From positions 1 through 64,000 of the forward strand of contig NZ_WWHX01000901.1 of assembly GCF_009862125.1 (NCBI RefSeq): a stretch of DNA of 64,000 nucleotides, written 5' to 3'. Source of the stretch: Streptomyces sp. SID5910 (GTDB taxonomy: Bacteria; Actinomycetota; Actinomycetes; Streptomycetales; Streptomycetaceae). Positions 1-10,271 of this stretch are shown here, piece by piece. A program made the position numbers and the translations under genes. Under the pieces are notes generated by a model. The model did not search any database, was not told the origin of the DNA, and saw only the letters and a list, made by a program, of their open reading frames with translations. The first letter of the stretch is position 1. Every line of letters begins with the position of its first letter.

Positions 1-716
1 AGGGTGCACAGCCCCGGGTCGGCGACCTCACCGGGACGCGGCGGCTGCCGTTCCACCGCGCGCAGCAGCAGGCCGTCCGTCTCGACGACCTTGCTGGTGC
101 CGACGAGCGCGGTCGCCGCGAGCGCGGGCGCGGCCGTGTCGGCGTCGGACAGCACGGTCGTGGAGGTGCCGGCGCCGTCCAGGCCCGGATCGCGGGCGCT
201 GCCGGTCGCCAGGGCGGCGCTCTGGTCGAGGAGCGCCTCGATGTGCTGGCCGAGCCGCCGGTTGTAGAGGCGCAGGACGAGCCGCAGCCGCGGGTTGAGC
301 CGGCGGGCGGTGAGGGCGGCGCGGATGTTGGTCTCGTCGTCGTCGTAGACGAGGGCGAGTGCGGCGGCCCGGTCCACACCGGCCTCGGCGAGGACCTCCT
401 CGGTCGGCTCGGCGGCCTCCAGCTCGCGCCCGGTGCCGCCGTTGCCGCCGGCGCCGCCCGCGTCGCCGTTGCCCGTCCGGTTCACGGCCGCGTTGAAGCG
501 GTCGAGCAGTGCCGCCGAGGCCGCGCGGGCCCGGCCCACCACGGGCTGGCGCACCCGGCTGCCGGAGGGCGGCACGACGAGTGTGACCTGCTCGCGGTAG
601 ACCCCGCGCAGCTCGGCCGCGAGCCGGTGCGCCAGCCCGTCGTCGCCGCACACCACCATGTGCGCGGACGCGTCGCCGGGCGCACTGCCCGGCGGAAACT
701 GGTTCGGAACGCTCAC
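1..716 (-). CDS. TrkA-N/NAD-binding ion-channel-type protein, N-terminal part (runs off left edge)
   Basis: The reading frame opens at a GTG (714-716) and stays open to the left edge, so about 238 residues of a longer protein are visible. After a short Pro/Gly-rich start comes a Rossmann-like segment (MVVCGDDGLAHRLAAEL) and later YDDDETNIRAALTARRLNPRLRLVLRLYNRRL, split here by me only at the family level: this is the NAD-binding TrkA-N fold used to gate potassium transport or CASTOR/POLLUX-type channels. A Gly/Ala/Asn-rich insert sits in the middle. The longer frames over this stretch on the other strand are GC-rich shadows. Function beyond ligand-gated ion transport is inference, because the rest of the gene is missing. 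Confidence 0.6.
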   Translation of the reverse strand, partial: MSVPNQFPPGSAPGDASAHMVVCGDDGLAHRLAAELRGVYREQVTLVVPPSGSRVRQPVVGRARAASAALLDRFNAAVNRTGNGDAGGAGGNGGTGRELEAAEPTEEVLAEAGVDRAAALALVYDDDETNIRAALTARRLNPRLRLVLRLYNRRLGQHIEALLDQSAALATGSARDPGLDGAGTSTTVLSDADTAAPALAATALVGTSKVVETDGLLLRAVERQPPRPGEVADPGLCT

Positions 717-1072
717 CACAACGGAGAAGACTGCCCGGGCCGTCCGGCCGGTTCCAGGGCGCGAGGACGGCATGGAAGACGCGAGAAGACTGCCGGGCCC
801 CGGCAGTGACGGCCCGTCACTTTCCGTGTGACGATGCGTCTCACCGAAGCTCAGCGACGGGCGGGCGGGGGACGGCACGCAGGACCCGCTCTCTCGGACC
901 GGGCCCCACGGGGGACGTGCTGCCCGCCCCGTCGCTGACCTTCGGGCCCACGCCGCCGCCCGGGTCCCCGCGACCGGCCCGGGCCACCACGACCGGCTCA
1001 GACTTCCGCGGCCGGCTCAGACCTCTGCGGCCGGCTCAGACCTCTGCGGTCGGCTCAGATCTCCTCGGCCGG
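717..1072. other. 356-bp gap between genes, no gene seen
   Basis: The gap lies upstream of the GTG of the TrkA-N gene and downstream of the PucR-type regulator, both on the minus strand. It should hold the promoter of the TrkA-N gene. Its left-hand end (near 1000-1072) is filled by a tandem repeat that reaches into the regulator's 3' end. Long frames across it on the plus strand have no family resemblance. Confidence 0.5.
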
Positions 1073-1086
1073 TCAGATCTCCTCGG
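993..1086. repeat. Five-copy 18-19 bp tandem repeat over the 3' end of the PucR-type gene
   Basis: Units read CCGGCTCAGACCTCTGCGG with small changes at 993-1011, 1012-1030, 1031-1049, 1050-1068 and 1069-1086 (18 bp). On the minus strand each unit contains a TGA, and the rightmost unit carries the real stop codon of the regulator (1073-1075). The gene's last codons and stop appear to have been copied repeatedly downstream. Confidence 0.85.
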
Positions 1087-2134
1087 CCGGCCAGCCCAGC
1101 AGCCGGGCCCCGATGACCGCGGTCTGCAAGGTGTAGCGGTGCACGGGGTCGGCGGGATCGGCCCCGGTCAGCTGGTGGATGCGGTCCAGCCGGTAGGTCA
1201 GCGCCCGCACGCTCAGCGCGAGCCGCCGCGCGGCCTCGGCCGCGGTGCACCCGGCGTCGAAGTACACCTCCAGGGTCCGCAGCAGCGGCTCCGCACCGCC
1301 CCGGGCGTCACGCAGCGGGCCCAGCACGCTCAGCACCAGGTCCGCCATGGCCTCCCGGTCGCGGGTCAGCACCGGGTAGACCAGCAGGTCGGCGGCGCGC
1401 ACGACGGGCTCGTCGAGTTCCAGGCGTTCGGCGAGTTCGAGGGTGCTCAGCGCCTCCTCGTAGCTGTGCACGACGCCACCCGCGCCGGTCCGGGGCCGGC
1501 CGACGGCCACCCGGTTGCCCTCCGTGGCGGCGTACGCCTGCTTGGCGAAGAAGGCGAGGACGTCGTCCTGGTCGCCGGGCGCGATGCAGATGAGCTGGCC
1601 GTTCTTGGTGGCGATCAGGATCCGCCGGTCGCCGAAGCGGGAGATGAGCGCGGTCTCCACGAGCCGGGTGACGGGCGCGGTGTCGTCGTACGCCTCGGGC
1701 CCCTGCGCCACCGCCACGGCGTGCGCCCGGGACAGCACCAGGCCGAAACGTTCCGCCCGCTCCGCGAGCCGCCCCAGATCGCTGCGTCCGTAGAGCAGGT
1801 CGTCGATGAACTCCCGCCGCGCGGCCTCCTCCTGCCGTACGGCGAGACGCTGGGCGCGTTCGTATCCCTCGGCGAAGGCGTCGACGGCCTGGCCGACGGC
1901 GCCGAGCACGCTGTCGGTCGTCCCCGCGCTCCCCGCCTGGCCGGGCCAGTGGGCGCGGGTGGCGTCCAGATGCTCCCGGACGAGGGTGCGCAGACTGCGA
2001 CCCTGGTCCGCGGCCCGTTCGCCGAGCCGCCGCCGCTCCTCCAGCTCGTCGCGGTTCAGCCGGCGTCCCGTGCCGGCGACCTGCGCGAGGATCTCGGCGT
2101 ACCCGGACAGGTACGCCTCCTGCTGTTCCCCCAC
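1073..2134 (-). CDS. PucR-family transcriptional regulator (C-terminal helix-turn-helix)
   Basis: A 353-residue cytoplasmic DNA-binding regulator. The C-terminal about 60 residues contain the PucR-type helix-turn-helix (ALSVRALTYRLDRIHQLTG), preceded by a GGDEF-like/CdaR central region. I chose the GTG at 2134 because a GGGAGG ribosome site lies 6-7 bases upstream. A 27-residue extension to 2215 is possible but lacks such a site. Proteins of this family respond to small-molecule nutrients such as purines or glycolate, but nothing here identifies the inducer. It stands alone on the minus strand. Its stop codon lies inside a tandem repeat. Confidence 0.8.
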   Translation of the reverse strand: MGEQQEAYLSGYAEILAQVAGTGRRLNRDELEERRRLGERAADQGRSLRTLVREHLDATRAHWPGQAGSAGTTDSVLGAVGQAVDAFAEGYERAQRLAVRQEEAARREFIDDLLYGRSDLGRLAERAERFGLVLSRAHAVAVAQGPEAYDDTAPVTRLVETALISRFGDRRILIATKNGQLICIAPGDQDDVLAFFAKQAYAATEGNRVAVGRPRTGAGGVVHSYEEALSTLELAERLELDEPVVRAADLLVYPVLTRDREAMADLVLSVLGPLRDARGGAEPLLRTLEVYFDAGCTAAEAARRLALSVRALTYRLDRIHQLTGADPADPVHRYTLQTAVIGARLLGWPAEEI

Positions 2135-2248
2135 TGTGCGCCTCCCCCTGCCGGTCACGCCCGGTGCGCGGTGTCCGGCAACGAGAGGGTAGTCAAGGCT
2201 GCCGGAAACCGGCAACGCGGAGGGGTGCCCGTGCCTGGTACGGGGCGC

Positions 2249-2539
2249 CTAGGACTGGTACGGCTGCTGCTGCGGCTGCCCGTACGCCGGTCCGCCCTGG
2301 CCGGCCGCGGCCTGGGCGAGGAGCTGCTCGGCCTGCTCCTTGGCCACCTGCTGCTCGGCGCCGCAGAAGGTGCACTGGAGCGCGTACTTGGTGGAGAAGG
2401 GGAACAGCGGCACGAAGAACAGGGTGAACTTGACGACGCGCTTCCTGAGCGTGTGCGCGGCGGGGGTGTTGCAGGAGCGGCAGACCAGCGTCAGTATCGC
2501 GAGCTGGTAGAGGTATCCCTTGGTGCCGAAGATGATCAC
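2249..2539 (-). CDS. Zinc-ribbon protein
   Basis: A 96-residue protein starting at a GTG (2537-2539) with GGAAGGA upstream. It has a CRSC pair near residue 20 and a CTFC pair near residue 55, the layout of a small zinc-ribbon, with a hydrophobic stretch (FTLFFVPLFPF) between them and a Gln/Ala/Gly-rich C-terminal tail (QAAAGQGGPAYGQPQQQPYQS region). Conserved homologues are common in Streptomyces and are unassigned. It could dock on a membrane or a partner protein. No operon partner is evident. Confidence 0.75.
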   Translation of the reverse strand: MIIFGTKGYLYQLAILTLVCRSCNTPAAHTLRKRVVKFTLFFVPLFPFSTKYALQCTFCGAEQQVAKEQAEQLLAQAAAGQGGPAYGQPQQQPYQS

Positions 2540-2655
2540 GGGGCGGGTCCTTCCCGGGTGGGTGCCTGTGGGCAAGGAGATCTTCCCCCAGAGTGCGCCC
2601 CGCCCGCCCCCGGCGACCACTCGGGCCGACGCCCATGCCGCCGGCCCGCCCGGCA

Positions 2656-2877
2656 TCACACGTGCTCGATGTCCCCGGCCTCCCACCGCAGCAGGTCTCC
2701 CGGCTGGCACTCCAGCGCCTCGCAGAGCGCGGCGAGCGTCGCGAAGCGTACGGCCTTGGCGCGGCCGTTCTTGAGGACGGCCAGGTTGGCGGGGGTGATG
2801 CCGACGCGTTCCGCGAGTTCGCCCACGGACATCTTGCGCTTGGCCAGCATCACGTCGATGTCGACGGCGATCGGCAT
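2656..2877 (-). CDS. Small Cro/C1-type HTH regulator (YozG-like)
   Basis: A 73-residue protein that is almost entirely a helix-turn-helix: LAERVGITPANLAVLKNGR is the recognition region, followed by a helix ending in QPGDLLRWE, typical of the YozG group. Its ATG overlaps the stop of the DUF2975 gene by one base (TGATG), so the two are translated together. These small regulators regularly pair with DUF2975 membrane proteins. The palindrome just upstream of the pair is the obvious candidate binding site, suggesting autoregulation (inference). Confidence 0.85.
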   Translation of the reverse strand: MPIAVDIDVMLAKRKMSVGELAERVGITPANLAVLKNGRAKAVRFATLAALCEALECQPGDLLRWEAGDIEHV

Positions 2878-3368
2878 CAGATCACCTCGGCGAGCTCGGC
2901 CTGCATCCGCGAGGCCTCGATGTCGCGGGCGACGGCCTGGGCGAGGAGCATCCGCAGGACGAGCACGATCAGCGCGACGCCCAGGACCGCGACGCCGACC
3001 CCGCCCACCAGCAGGACGACGCCCGGGGCGACGGCCTCGCCCGGTGCCAGGACGACCCCGACCGCGAACACCAGGAGCGCGGCCGCCACGAAGGCGCCGA
3101 TCACGATGTGCACGTAGCGGAAGGCGCCGGGGGAGAAGACCGTCCCGCGCCGCACCATCGTCACCAGCCGCCACACGCAGACGGCGACGACCTGGACCGA
3201 CACCATGCCCAGCAGCGTGATCACGCGCAGCGAGGTCAGCGGCAGCGACCCGTCCTCCGGGTCGTTCCCGCCGGCCAGCGCCCACACCATCCCCACCTGT
3301 ACGAACAGGGTGCCGGCGAGCACCACCCCGAGCACGGCTCGCAGCGCGAGCACGGTCAGCTTTGTCAT
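2877..3368 (-). CDS. DUF2975 membrane protein
   Basis: A 163-residue membrane protein with four predicted hydrophobic helices: near residues 8-28 (ALRAVLGVVLAGTLFVQVG), 45-65, 85-108 and 115-140. This is the DUF2975 arrangement. I start it at the ATG at 3368 because the first helix follows at once and the operator palindrome lies 32 bases upstream. The longer frame to 3488 would read through the operator. It is first in a two-gene operon with the small HTH gene. The role of the family is unknown; a membrane sensor for the HTH partner is a guess. Confidence 0.8.
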   Translation of the reverse strand: MTKLTVLALRAVLGVVLAGTLFVQVGMVWALAGGNDPEDGSLPLTSLRVITLLGMVSVQVVAVCVWRLVTMVRRGTVFSPGAFRYVHIVIGAFVAAALLVFAVGVVLAPGEAVAPGVVLLVGGVGVAVLGVALIVLVLRMLLAQAVARDIEASRMQAELAEVI

Positions 3369-3399
3369 TCCCGCTCCATCCATCGCCCAACGATGGAAA

Positions 3400-3418
3400 C
3401 CTATCGAAACTCGATAGG
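3400..3418. promoter_or_regulatory. Palindromic operator candidate for the DUF2975/HTH operon
   Basis: CCTATCGA-AAC-TCGATAGG is a perfect 8-bp inverted repeat with a 3-base centre, 32 bases upstream of the DUF2975 start. Position and size fit the binding site of the co-encoded HTH protein. Binding itself is inferred. Confidence 0.55.
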
Positions 3419-3458
3419 TGATGCAAGGGGAGGAGAGGGCGAGGCGACGGGCGAACGA

Positions 3459-3503
3459 CGAGGGGCCGGTCCGACACCCGGAAGGCATCGGACCGGCCCC
3501 TCG
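3459..3503 (-). terminator. Hairpin terminator behind argG
   Basis: A perfect 16-bp stem (3459-3474 with 3488-3503) and a 13-base loop lie 22 bases downstream of the argG stop on its strand. There is no U tract, as is usual in Streptomyces. Confidence 0.7.
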
Positions 3504-3524
3504 GCCGTACGGCGGTGGCGGAGA

Positions 3525-5005
<1,481 letters not shown>

Positions 5006-5022
5006 GCCGTCTGGTGTGCCGC

Positions 5023-6243
5023 CTACTCGAGGACGCGGACCCGGGGGGTGTAGAGGATCCACTTGCCGCCGGCCGCGCGGAACTCCCGTTCCTTGGCCAT
5101 GATCTCCTCCGCGTGGTTCCAGGCGAAGAGCAGCGCGTAGTCCGGATAGGGCTCGTCGAAGGCCTCGGACGGGCGGACCGGGATGTGGGAGCCGGGGGTG
5201 AGACGGCCCTGTTTGGCGGGGGTCGTGTCGTAGACGGAGGAGACCAGCTCCGGCCCGATGCCGCAGTAGTTGGCGACGGTGGCGCTCTTGGCGGTGGCAC
5301 CGTAGGCGACGACCCTGCGGCCGTCCGCGTGCAGGCCCTTGAGCAGTGCGACCAGTTCGTCGCGTGTGCGCCGGACGTCGGCCGCGAAGCGCTCCAGCGT
5401 CGCCGGCTCGGCGAGGGCCTTTCTCTCCTCCTCGGCCAGCATTTCGGCCACCGCCGCGGTCGGCGGCCGAGTGCCCCGGCGTGCGAGGGTGTAGCGGACC
5501 TCCCCGCCGTGCACCGGCAGCCGGAGGACGTCCACCAGCTCGAACCCGTGGCGCCGGGCCAGGTTCCGCACGGAGCGGGCCGTGAAGAAGTAGAAGTGCT
5601 CGTCGTAGATCTGGTCGAACGAGGTGCGCTCGACGATCTCGCCCAGGTAGGGGTCCTCGAAGACGAACACCCCGTCCGGCTTCAGCAGGGCGTCCAGCCC
5701 GCGGAAGACCGAGTCCAGGTACGGGATGTGGCACAGGGTGTTGGCGGCGTAGACGACGTTCGCCCGGCCCTCGGCGGCGGCGATGCCGAGCGCCGTGGAC
5801 TCCTCGAAGAACGCGGTACGGACCCGTACCCCCTTGGCCCGCGCCTCGTCGGCGACGCCTTCCGAGGGGTCGACGCCCAGATGGCGCACCCCGGCCCTGC
5901 CGACGGTCGCCAGCATCACACCGTCGTTGCAGCCGATCTCGACGACGAACGGGTCGGACCCCGTCGCCTCGGTGGCCAGCAGCCGGCGCGCGGTGTTCTC
6001 GAAGTGCTCCCGCATCACCGAGGAGCCCGAGGAGTGGTACGGGTAGTCCCGGTGGAACATCCGCTCGCGCGGGACCTCCTCCATCAGCTGCACCATCGTG
6101 CAGGAGCCGCACCGGCCCACCGCGAGCCGGAAGAAGAACTCGCCGTCCGTCTCGCCCGGCCGCAGGAAGGCGTCGGAATTGGGCTGTGCCCCCAGGTCGA
6201 GGAACTCGGTCAGGGGGCCGGCGCAGACGCGGCAGGTGCTCAT
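5023..6243 (-). CDS. dTDP-sugar C-3 methyltransferase (EvaC/TylCIII type)
   Basis: A 406-residue SAM-dependent C-methyltransferase acting on keto-deoxysugar nucleotides. The N-terminal zinc site is visible as CRVC (4-7) and CGSC (45-48). The SAM motif EIGCNDG is at 102-108, and the C-terminal Methyltransf_14 region contains GATAKS and FAWNHAEEI. This three-part layout is that of TylCIII, TcaB9 and EvaC. It is the last gene of a five-enzyme sugar operon read leftwards. Its ATG overlaps the stop of the 3,5-epimerase gene by four bases. With the neighbouring C-3 aminotransferase it points to a branched 3-amino-3-C-methyl sugar such as (epi)vancosamine. Confidence 0.9.
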   Translation of the reverse strand: MSTCRVCAGPLTEFLDLGAQPNSDAFLRPGETDGEFFFRLAVGRCGSCTMVQLMEEVPRERMFHRDYPYHSSGSSVMREHFENTARRLLATEATGSDPFVVEIGCNDGVMLATVGRAGVRHLGVDPSEGVADEARAKGVRVRTAFFEESTALGIAAAEGRANVVYAANTLCHIPYLDSVFRGLDALLKPDGVFVFEDPYLGEIVERTSFDQIYDEHFYFFTARSVRNLARRHGFELVDVLRLPVHGGEVRYTLARRGTRPPTAAVAEMLAEEERKALAEPATLERFAADVRRTRDELVALLKGLHADGRRVVAYGATAKSATVANYCGIGPELVSSVYDTTPAKQGRLTPGSHIPVRPSEAFDEPYPDYALLFAWNHAEEIMAKEREFRAAGGKWILYTPRVRVLE

Positions 6244-6824
6244 CGGTTCTCCTCGGTGGTGTAGCGCGGCAGCATGCCCCGGTCGGCGGCTTCCGCGAGG
6301 GTGACGGCCAGCCGGTCCCGTTCCGAGAGGACCGGGGTGATGCCGTCGGGGAGGGGCAGGCCGAGCTCCGGGTCCAGCACGGACACGGCGAGTTCGTGCG
6401 CGGCGACGTAACCGGCGGACAGCAGGTAGGACATGACCGTGTCGTCCTCCAGGGCCACGAAGGCGTGCCCCACGCCGGCGGGGAGGTACACGGCGCGGAA
6501 GTCCCGGGCGTCCAGCACCACGGAGTCCCAGGTGCCGAAGGTCGGTGAGCCGACGCGCAGGTCCACCACGATGTCGAGGGCCGTGCCGCGCGGACAGTGG
6601 ACGTACTTCTCGGTGCCCGGGGACACGGCGGTGAAGTGCACGCCCCGTACGACTCCCCGGCGGGAGACGCTCTGGCTCGCCTGCCGCACCGGGAAGAGCG
6701 GCCGGCCGACCGCCTCGGTGAAGGCGTCCTCCGTGAAGGTGGACACGAACAGACCCCGGTCGTCGGGGTGCGGCACGGGACTGAACTCCACCGCGCCGAG
6801 CACGGCCAGCGGACGGGCCTTCAC
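6240..6824 (-). CDS. dTDP-4-keto-6-deoxyhexose 3,5-/5-epimerase (RmlC/EvaD type)
   Basis: A 194-residue cupin-fold epimerase. The RmlC family features are present: [21 protein letters not shown] with the catalytic-type His, [18 protein letters not shown], and [13 protein letters not shown]. It starts at GTG 6824, overlapping the upstream aminotransferase stop by four bases. In the Eva pathway this enzyme inverts C5 and yields the L-configured sugar. RmlC itself (rhamnose) is the alternative assignment, but the operon contains 2,3-dehydratase, aminotransferase and C-methyltransferase genes, so the antibiotic-sugar role is preferred. Confidence 0.88.
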   Translation of the reverse strand: MKARPLAVLGAVEFSPVPHPDDRGLFVSTFTEDAFTEAVGRPLFPVRQASQSVSRRGVVRGVHFTAVSPGTEKYVHCPRGTALDIVVDLRVGSPTFGTWDSVVLDARDFRAVYLPAGVGHAFVALEDDTVMSYLLSAGYVAAHELAVSVLDPELGLPLPDGITPVLSERDRLAVTLAEAADRGMLPRYTTEENR

Positions 6825-7933
6825 GCCAGTTCCTCCAGTACGTCGCGCAGGGCGGCGATCACCGTGTCCTGCGTCCCGGGTGGCAGCGAGGGGTACATCG
6901 GCAGCGAGAAGACCTCGTCCGCGAGGGCCTCGGTGACCGGCAGCGCCCCGCGCGTCACGCCGAGGTGGGCGAAGCCGGACATGGTGTGCACGGGCCACGG
7001 ATAGCTGATGTTCAGGGAGATGCCGCGGGACTTCAGCGCCTCGAGGACGGCGTCCCGCCGGGGGTGGCGGACCACGTAGACGTAGTACACGTGGTCGTTG
7101 CCCGGCGTGACGCGGGGGAGGACCAGGCCGGTGTCGCCGAGGCCCTCGGCGTAGCGCCGGGCGACGGCGCGGCGGCGTTCCACGTAGGAGTCGAGCCGGC
7201 CCAGTTTGCGGCGCAGGATCTCGGCCTGCACCTCGTCGAGCCGGCTGTTGTGGCCGGGGGTCTCGACGACGTAGTACCGCTCCTCCATGCCGTAGTACCG
7301 CAGGCGGCGCAGCCGGCGGGCCACCTCGTCGTCGGACGTGATCGTCGCGCCGCCGTCGCCGTAGGCGCCGAGCACCTTCGTCGGGTAGAAGGAGAACGCG
7401 GCGGCGTCGCCGAACGTGCCCGCCCGCCGGCCGTTGTGCCGGGCGCCGTGCGCCTGGGCGCAGTCCTCGACCAGGGCCAGACCGTGCCGTGCGACGATGT
7501 CCCCGAGCGTGTCCATGTCGGCGCACTGCCCGTAGAGGTGGACCGGGAGCAGGCAGCGCGTCCGGTCGGTGATCGCCGCTTCGACCTGGCCGGTGTCCAT
7601 GAGGAAGTCCTCCTCGCGCACGTCGACGAAGACCGGGGTGGCGCCGACCGCGTCGATCGCCACGACGGTGGGCGCGGCCGTGTTCGAGACGGTGATGACC
7701 TCGTCGCCCGGCCCGATCCCGAGGGCCTGGAGCGCGAGCTTGACCGCGTTGGTGCCGTTGTCCAGGCCCACGCAGTGCCCGACTCCGTGGTAGTCGGCGA
7801 ACTCCCTCTCGAAGCCGTCCACGCTCTTGCCGAGCACGAGCTGCCCGGAGCCGAAGACCGTCTCGACGGCGTCGAGGATGTCCGCGCGCTCGGTCTCGTA
7901 CTCCCGGAGGTAGTCCCAGACGAAGGTGGTCAC
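6821..7933 (-). CDS. dTDP-keto-sugar aminotransferase, DegT/DnrJ/EryC1 family (EvaB type)
   Basis: A 370-residue PLP enzyme of the sugar aminotransferase family. The PLP lysine is K186 in [15 protein letters not shown], with [13 protein letters not shown] near 60-72 and [10 protein letters not shown] near 155-164. Its GTG start (7933) has AGGA upstream and overlaps the ketoreductase stop. In EvaB-type pathways the enzyme puts an amino group on C3 after 2-deoxygenation. The surrounding genes, including a C-3 methyltransferase, make C3 the most likely position here too. Overlaps on both sides show tight coupling in the operon. Confidence 0.9.
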   Translation of the reverse strand: MTTFVWDYLREYETERADILDAVETVFGSGQLVLGKSVDGFEREFADYHGVGHCVGLDNGTNAVKLALQALGIGPGDEVITVSNTAAPTVVAIDAVGATPVFVDVREEDFLMDTGQVEAAITDRTRCLLPVHLYGQCADMDTLGDIVARHGLALVEDCAQAHGARHNGRRAGTFGDAAAFSFYPTKVLGAYGDGGATITSDDEVARRLRRLRYYGMEERYYVVETPGHNSRLDEVQAEILRRKLGRLDSYVERRRAVARRYAEGLGDTGLVLPRVTPGNDHVYYVYVVRHPRRDAVLEALKSRGISLNISYPWPVHTMSGFAHLGVTRGALPVTEALADEVFSLPMYPSLPPGTQDTVIAALRDVLEELA

Positions 7934-8898
7934 AGCAGGTCCTTTCCATGGGTGCCGGCCAGCGCGGCGACGGTTCGGTCCAGGGCCTCGTGCAGGGGGA
8001 CCCGCGGGGTCCAGCCCGTCACGGAGCGGAACGGCGCGGGGTCGACGGAGACGTCCCGGAAGTCGGCGGCCGAGGCGAACGCGGGCGGTTCCACCCGGTG
8101 CACCGCCACGGGCGGCCTCCCGGTGCGGCTCGCCACGGTGGCCGCGACGGTGCGGAAGACGTCGCCCAGCGCTGAGCTACGGCCGCTGCCGACCGACCAG
8201 TGGCGTCCGGCGAGTGCGTCGGCGTGGTCCAGGGCGGCGGTGAACGCCGTGGCCGCGTCCCGGACGTACAGCAGGTCGCGCCGCACCGTGCCGTCGTGCC
8301 ACATCGTGATCGGCGTGCCGTCCAGCGCCCGCCTGGCCATGGCCGAGACGACGCCGCGGTCCGCCGCGGGCGCCGGGGCGGGGCCGAACACGGTGGACAG
8401 CCGCAGGGACACGCCGCGCAGCGCGCCCGCGGCGGTGGCGTCGGCGAGCACCCGCTCGGCGGCGGACTTCTGCCGCTCGTAGGCGGTGGCGGGTCCGGTG
8501 GCGGCGGTCGCGGTGCTCGCGAACACGACCGTCGACGGCGGCCGGCCGGTGGCCGGCGCCGGCCGCAGGGCGTCGGCGAGCTCGTGGACCAGGCCGGTGG
8601 TGAGGCGTTCGGCCGCGCTGTCCCCGTCGGTGGTCCGCCAGGTTCCCGCGCCGTCCAGGTGGGCGACGAGGTGGATGACCGCGTCGGAGCCGGCCACCGC
8701 CTCCGCGAGGAGGCCGGGCCGGGAGAGGTCCACGGACCGGGTCTCGACGTCCGCCACCGGACGGCCGGGCCCGGCCGGGACGGCGGTTCGGCGTCCGACG
8801 GCGCGCAGCCGGACGGGGCGCCGGGCGAGTTCCGCGACGACGGAGGAGCCGATGAGACCCGAGGCGCCGAGCACGGTGATCAGAGGGCGGGTCACCAT
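7930..8898 (-). CDS. dTDP-4-keto-6-deoxyhexose 4-ketoreductase (EvaE/EryBIV type)
   Basis: A 322-residue NAD(P)-dependent short-chain epimerase/reductase. The Rossmann motif GASGLIGSS lies at about residues 10-18 and the catalytic region [11 protein letters not shown] (Tyr-x3-Lys) near 145. The family match is to EryBIV/TylCIV/EvaE reductases that set the C4 hydroxyl in the final step. The ATG at 8898 is used here, but the GTG at 8895 would give the 4-base overlap seen elsewhere in this operon and is equally possible. Its own stop overlaps the next start by four bases. Confidence 0.85.
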   Translation of the reverse strand: MVTRPLITVLGASGLIGSSVVAELARRPVRLRAVGRRTAVPAGPGRPVADVETRSVDLSRPGLLAEAVAGSDAVIHLVAHLDGAGTWRTTDGDSAAERLTTGLVHELADALRPAPATGRPPSTVVFASTATAATGPATAYERQKSAAERVLADATAAGALRGVSLRLSTVFGPAPAPAADRGVVSAMARRALDGTPITMWHDGTVRRDLLYVRDAATAFTAALDHADALAGRHWSVGSGRSSALGDVFRTVAATVASRTGRPPVAVHRVEPPAFASAADFRDVSVDPAPFRSVTGWTPRVPLHEALDRTVAALAGTHGKDLL

Positions 8899-10271
8899 GG
8901 CGTGACGTCCGGTTCCGTGTGCACGTCGATGTCCGTGGCCGTGGCCGTGGCCGTGTCCCGGTCCGTGGCGGGTGTCAGGGCGGTCAGGCAGGCGAGCAGG
9001 CTGCGCGTCTGCATGTTCACGCGGCCTCCGTGGCGCAGCAGTTCGTGGAGCTGGCCGAGGGACAGCCAGCGGTAGCCGGGCCGCTCCGGCCGCTCGGCCC
9101 GCTCGTCGAGTTCGACGACGAGGTGGCGGCTGCGTGAGTGGTGGAAGCGGCCCCCCTCGTCGGAGAGGACCGTGTCGAACCTGACGGACCGGGGGTCGGC
9201 GGCCAGCACGTCGTCGAGGAAGGGCGGGCGGGCGGCGGAGGGCAGCAGGTCGTAGTTGCCGGGGGTGCACTGAACGGTCGGTGCCAGTTCGGCCGTGTCC
9301 GCGCAGCCGGGCTCCGCCCGCAACTGCGCCAGTACGTGCGGTACGCCGTCGACACGGGTCGTCAGGAACGCCACGATTCCCACCCCGTGCGGGGCGATCA
9401 TCGGCTGGTTCCAGCGGCCGACCTCGCGGCCGACGGCCTCCACGCGGACCCCGATGACGTCGAAGAACCGGCCGCTCTCGTGCGTGATCCGCCCGGCGTC
9501 GCGCCGCCAGCCCGCCAGGCCGTCGAGCGGTCGCCGCTCGACGGTCATCCCGGAGCGGGCCCGCCCCCGGGCCAGCCAGGCGAGGACGTCGGCGGTCGGG
9601 TGTGCGGACGGGCCGGCCGCCGTCCGCCGGGGCAGGCAGGAGAGTACGGAGCGGGTGTCCATGTTCACCAGGTCGTCCACGCGCAGCAGTTGCCGCAGCT
9701 CCGCGAGAGACAGCCAGCGGAAGCCGGGCACCGCCTCCACGTCCCCCGTGACCTCGACGACCATGTTGCGGTTGCGTTTGCGCAGGAACCACGAGCCGTG
9801 CTCGGACTGGTGCACGTCGGTGACGACCCGGTGCCGGGCGGAGGCGCTCAGGAAGTGGTCGAGGTAGGGGACCCGGGCGCCCTTGTGCACCCCCGTGTAG
9901 TTGCTGCGGGTGGCCTGGACGGTCGGGGAGATCTGGAGCCCGCCCCAGTTGCCCGGTTCCGGCTTGAGCTGCATCAGACAGTGCGGTACGCCGCCGAACC
10001 GCTTGACCAGGATGCCGAGCATGCCGATCTCCGGCTGGCTGATGATCGGCTGCTGCCAGTGGGACACCGGGTGCCCGGGACGGCGCACGTCCAGCCCCTC
10101 GACGGAGAAGAAGCGTCCGCTGCGGTGCCGGAGGGCGCCGGAGGACGGATCGGTCTCCCAGTCGTCCAGGGCGTCCAGCGGTACCCGTTCGGTACGGATA
10201 CGGAGACGGTCCCCGGCGTCGTCGCGCCAGGACCGGATACCGGCCGGGCCCGGGTCCGCCACGACGCTCAC
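8892..10271 (-). CDS. NDP-hexose 2,3-dehydratase (EvaA/TylCVI type)
   Basis: A 459-residue enzyme that removes the C2 hydroxyl of dTDP-4-keto-6-deoxyglucose, the committed step to 2,6-dideoxysugars. The protein is an internal duplication typical of the family: each half has a SGRFF segment, a W(Q/N)QP motif, a PTVQ(A/C)T motif and a YRWLSL or FRWLSL stretch. Start is the GTG at 10271, overlapping the glycosyltransferase stop by four bases. It is the second gene of the leftward operon. Its presence rules out a simple rhamnose pathway. Confidence 0.93.
   Translation of the reverse strand: MSVVADPGPAGIRSWRDDAGDRLRIRTERVPLDALDDWETDPSSGALRHRSGRFFSVEGLDVRRPGHPVSHWQQPIISQPEIGMLGILVKRFGGVPHCLMQLKPEPGNWGGLQISPTVQATRSNYTGVHKGARVPYLDHFLSASARHRVVTDVHQSEHGSWFLRKRNRNMVVEVTGDVEAVPGFRWLSLAELRQLLRVDDLVNMDTRSVLSCLPRRTAAGPSAHPTADVLAWLARGRARSGMTVERRPLDGLAGWRRDAGRITHESGRFFDVIGVRVEAVGREVGRWNQPMIAPHGVGIVAFLTTRVDGVPHVLAQLRAEPGCADTAELAPTVQCTPGNYDLLPSAARPPFLDDVLAADPRSVRFDTVLSDEGGRFHHSRSRHLVVELDERAERPERPGYRWLSLGQLHELLRHGGRVNMQTRSLLACLTALTPATDRDTATATATDIDVHTEPDVTPW

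Noticed and set aside
993..1086. Repeat array considered as CRISPR
   Set aside because: Units follow each other directly with no spacers.
806..3220. 804-residue plus-strand frame over the PucR and DUF2975 genes
   Set aside because: Arg/Pro/Gly-rich composition, no motif, opposite to well-supported genes; a GC-rich shadow.
6240..6824. Treating the epimerase as housekeeping rmlC of rhamnose synthesis
   Set aside because: No rmlD is present and the operon contains 2,3-dehydratase, aminotransferase and C-methyltransferase genes.
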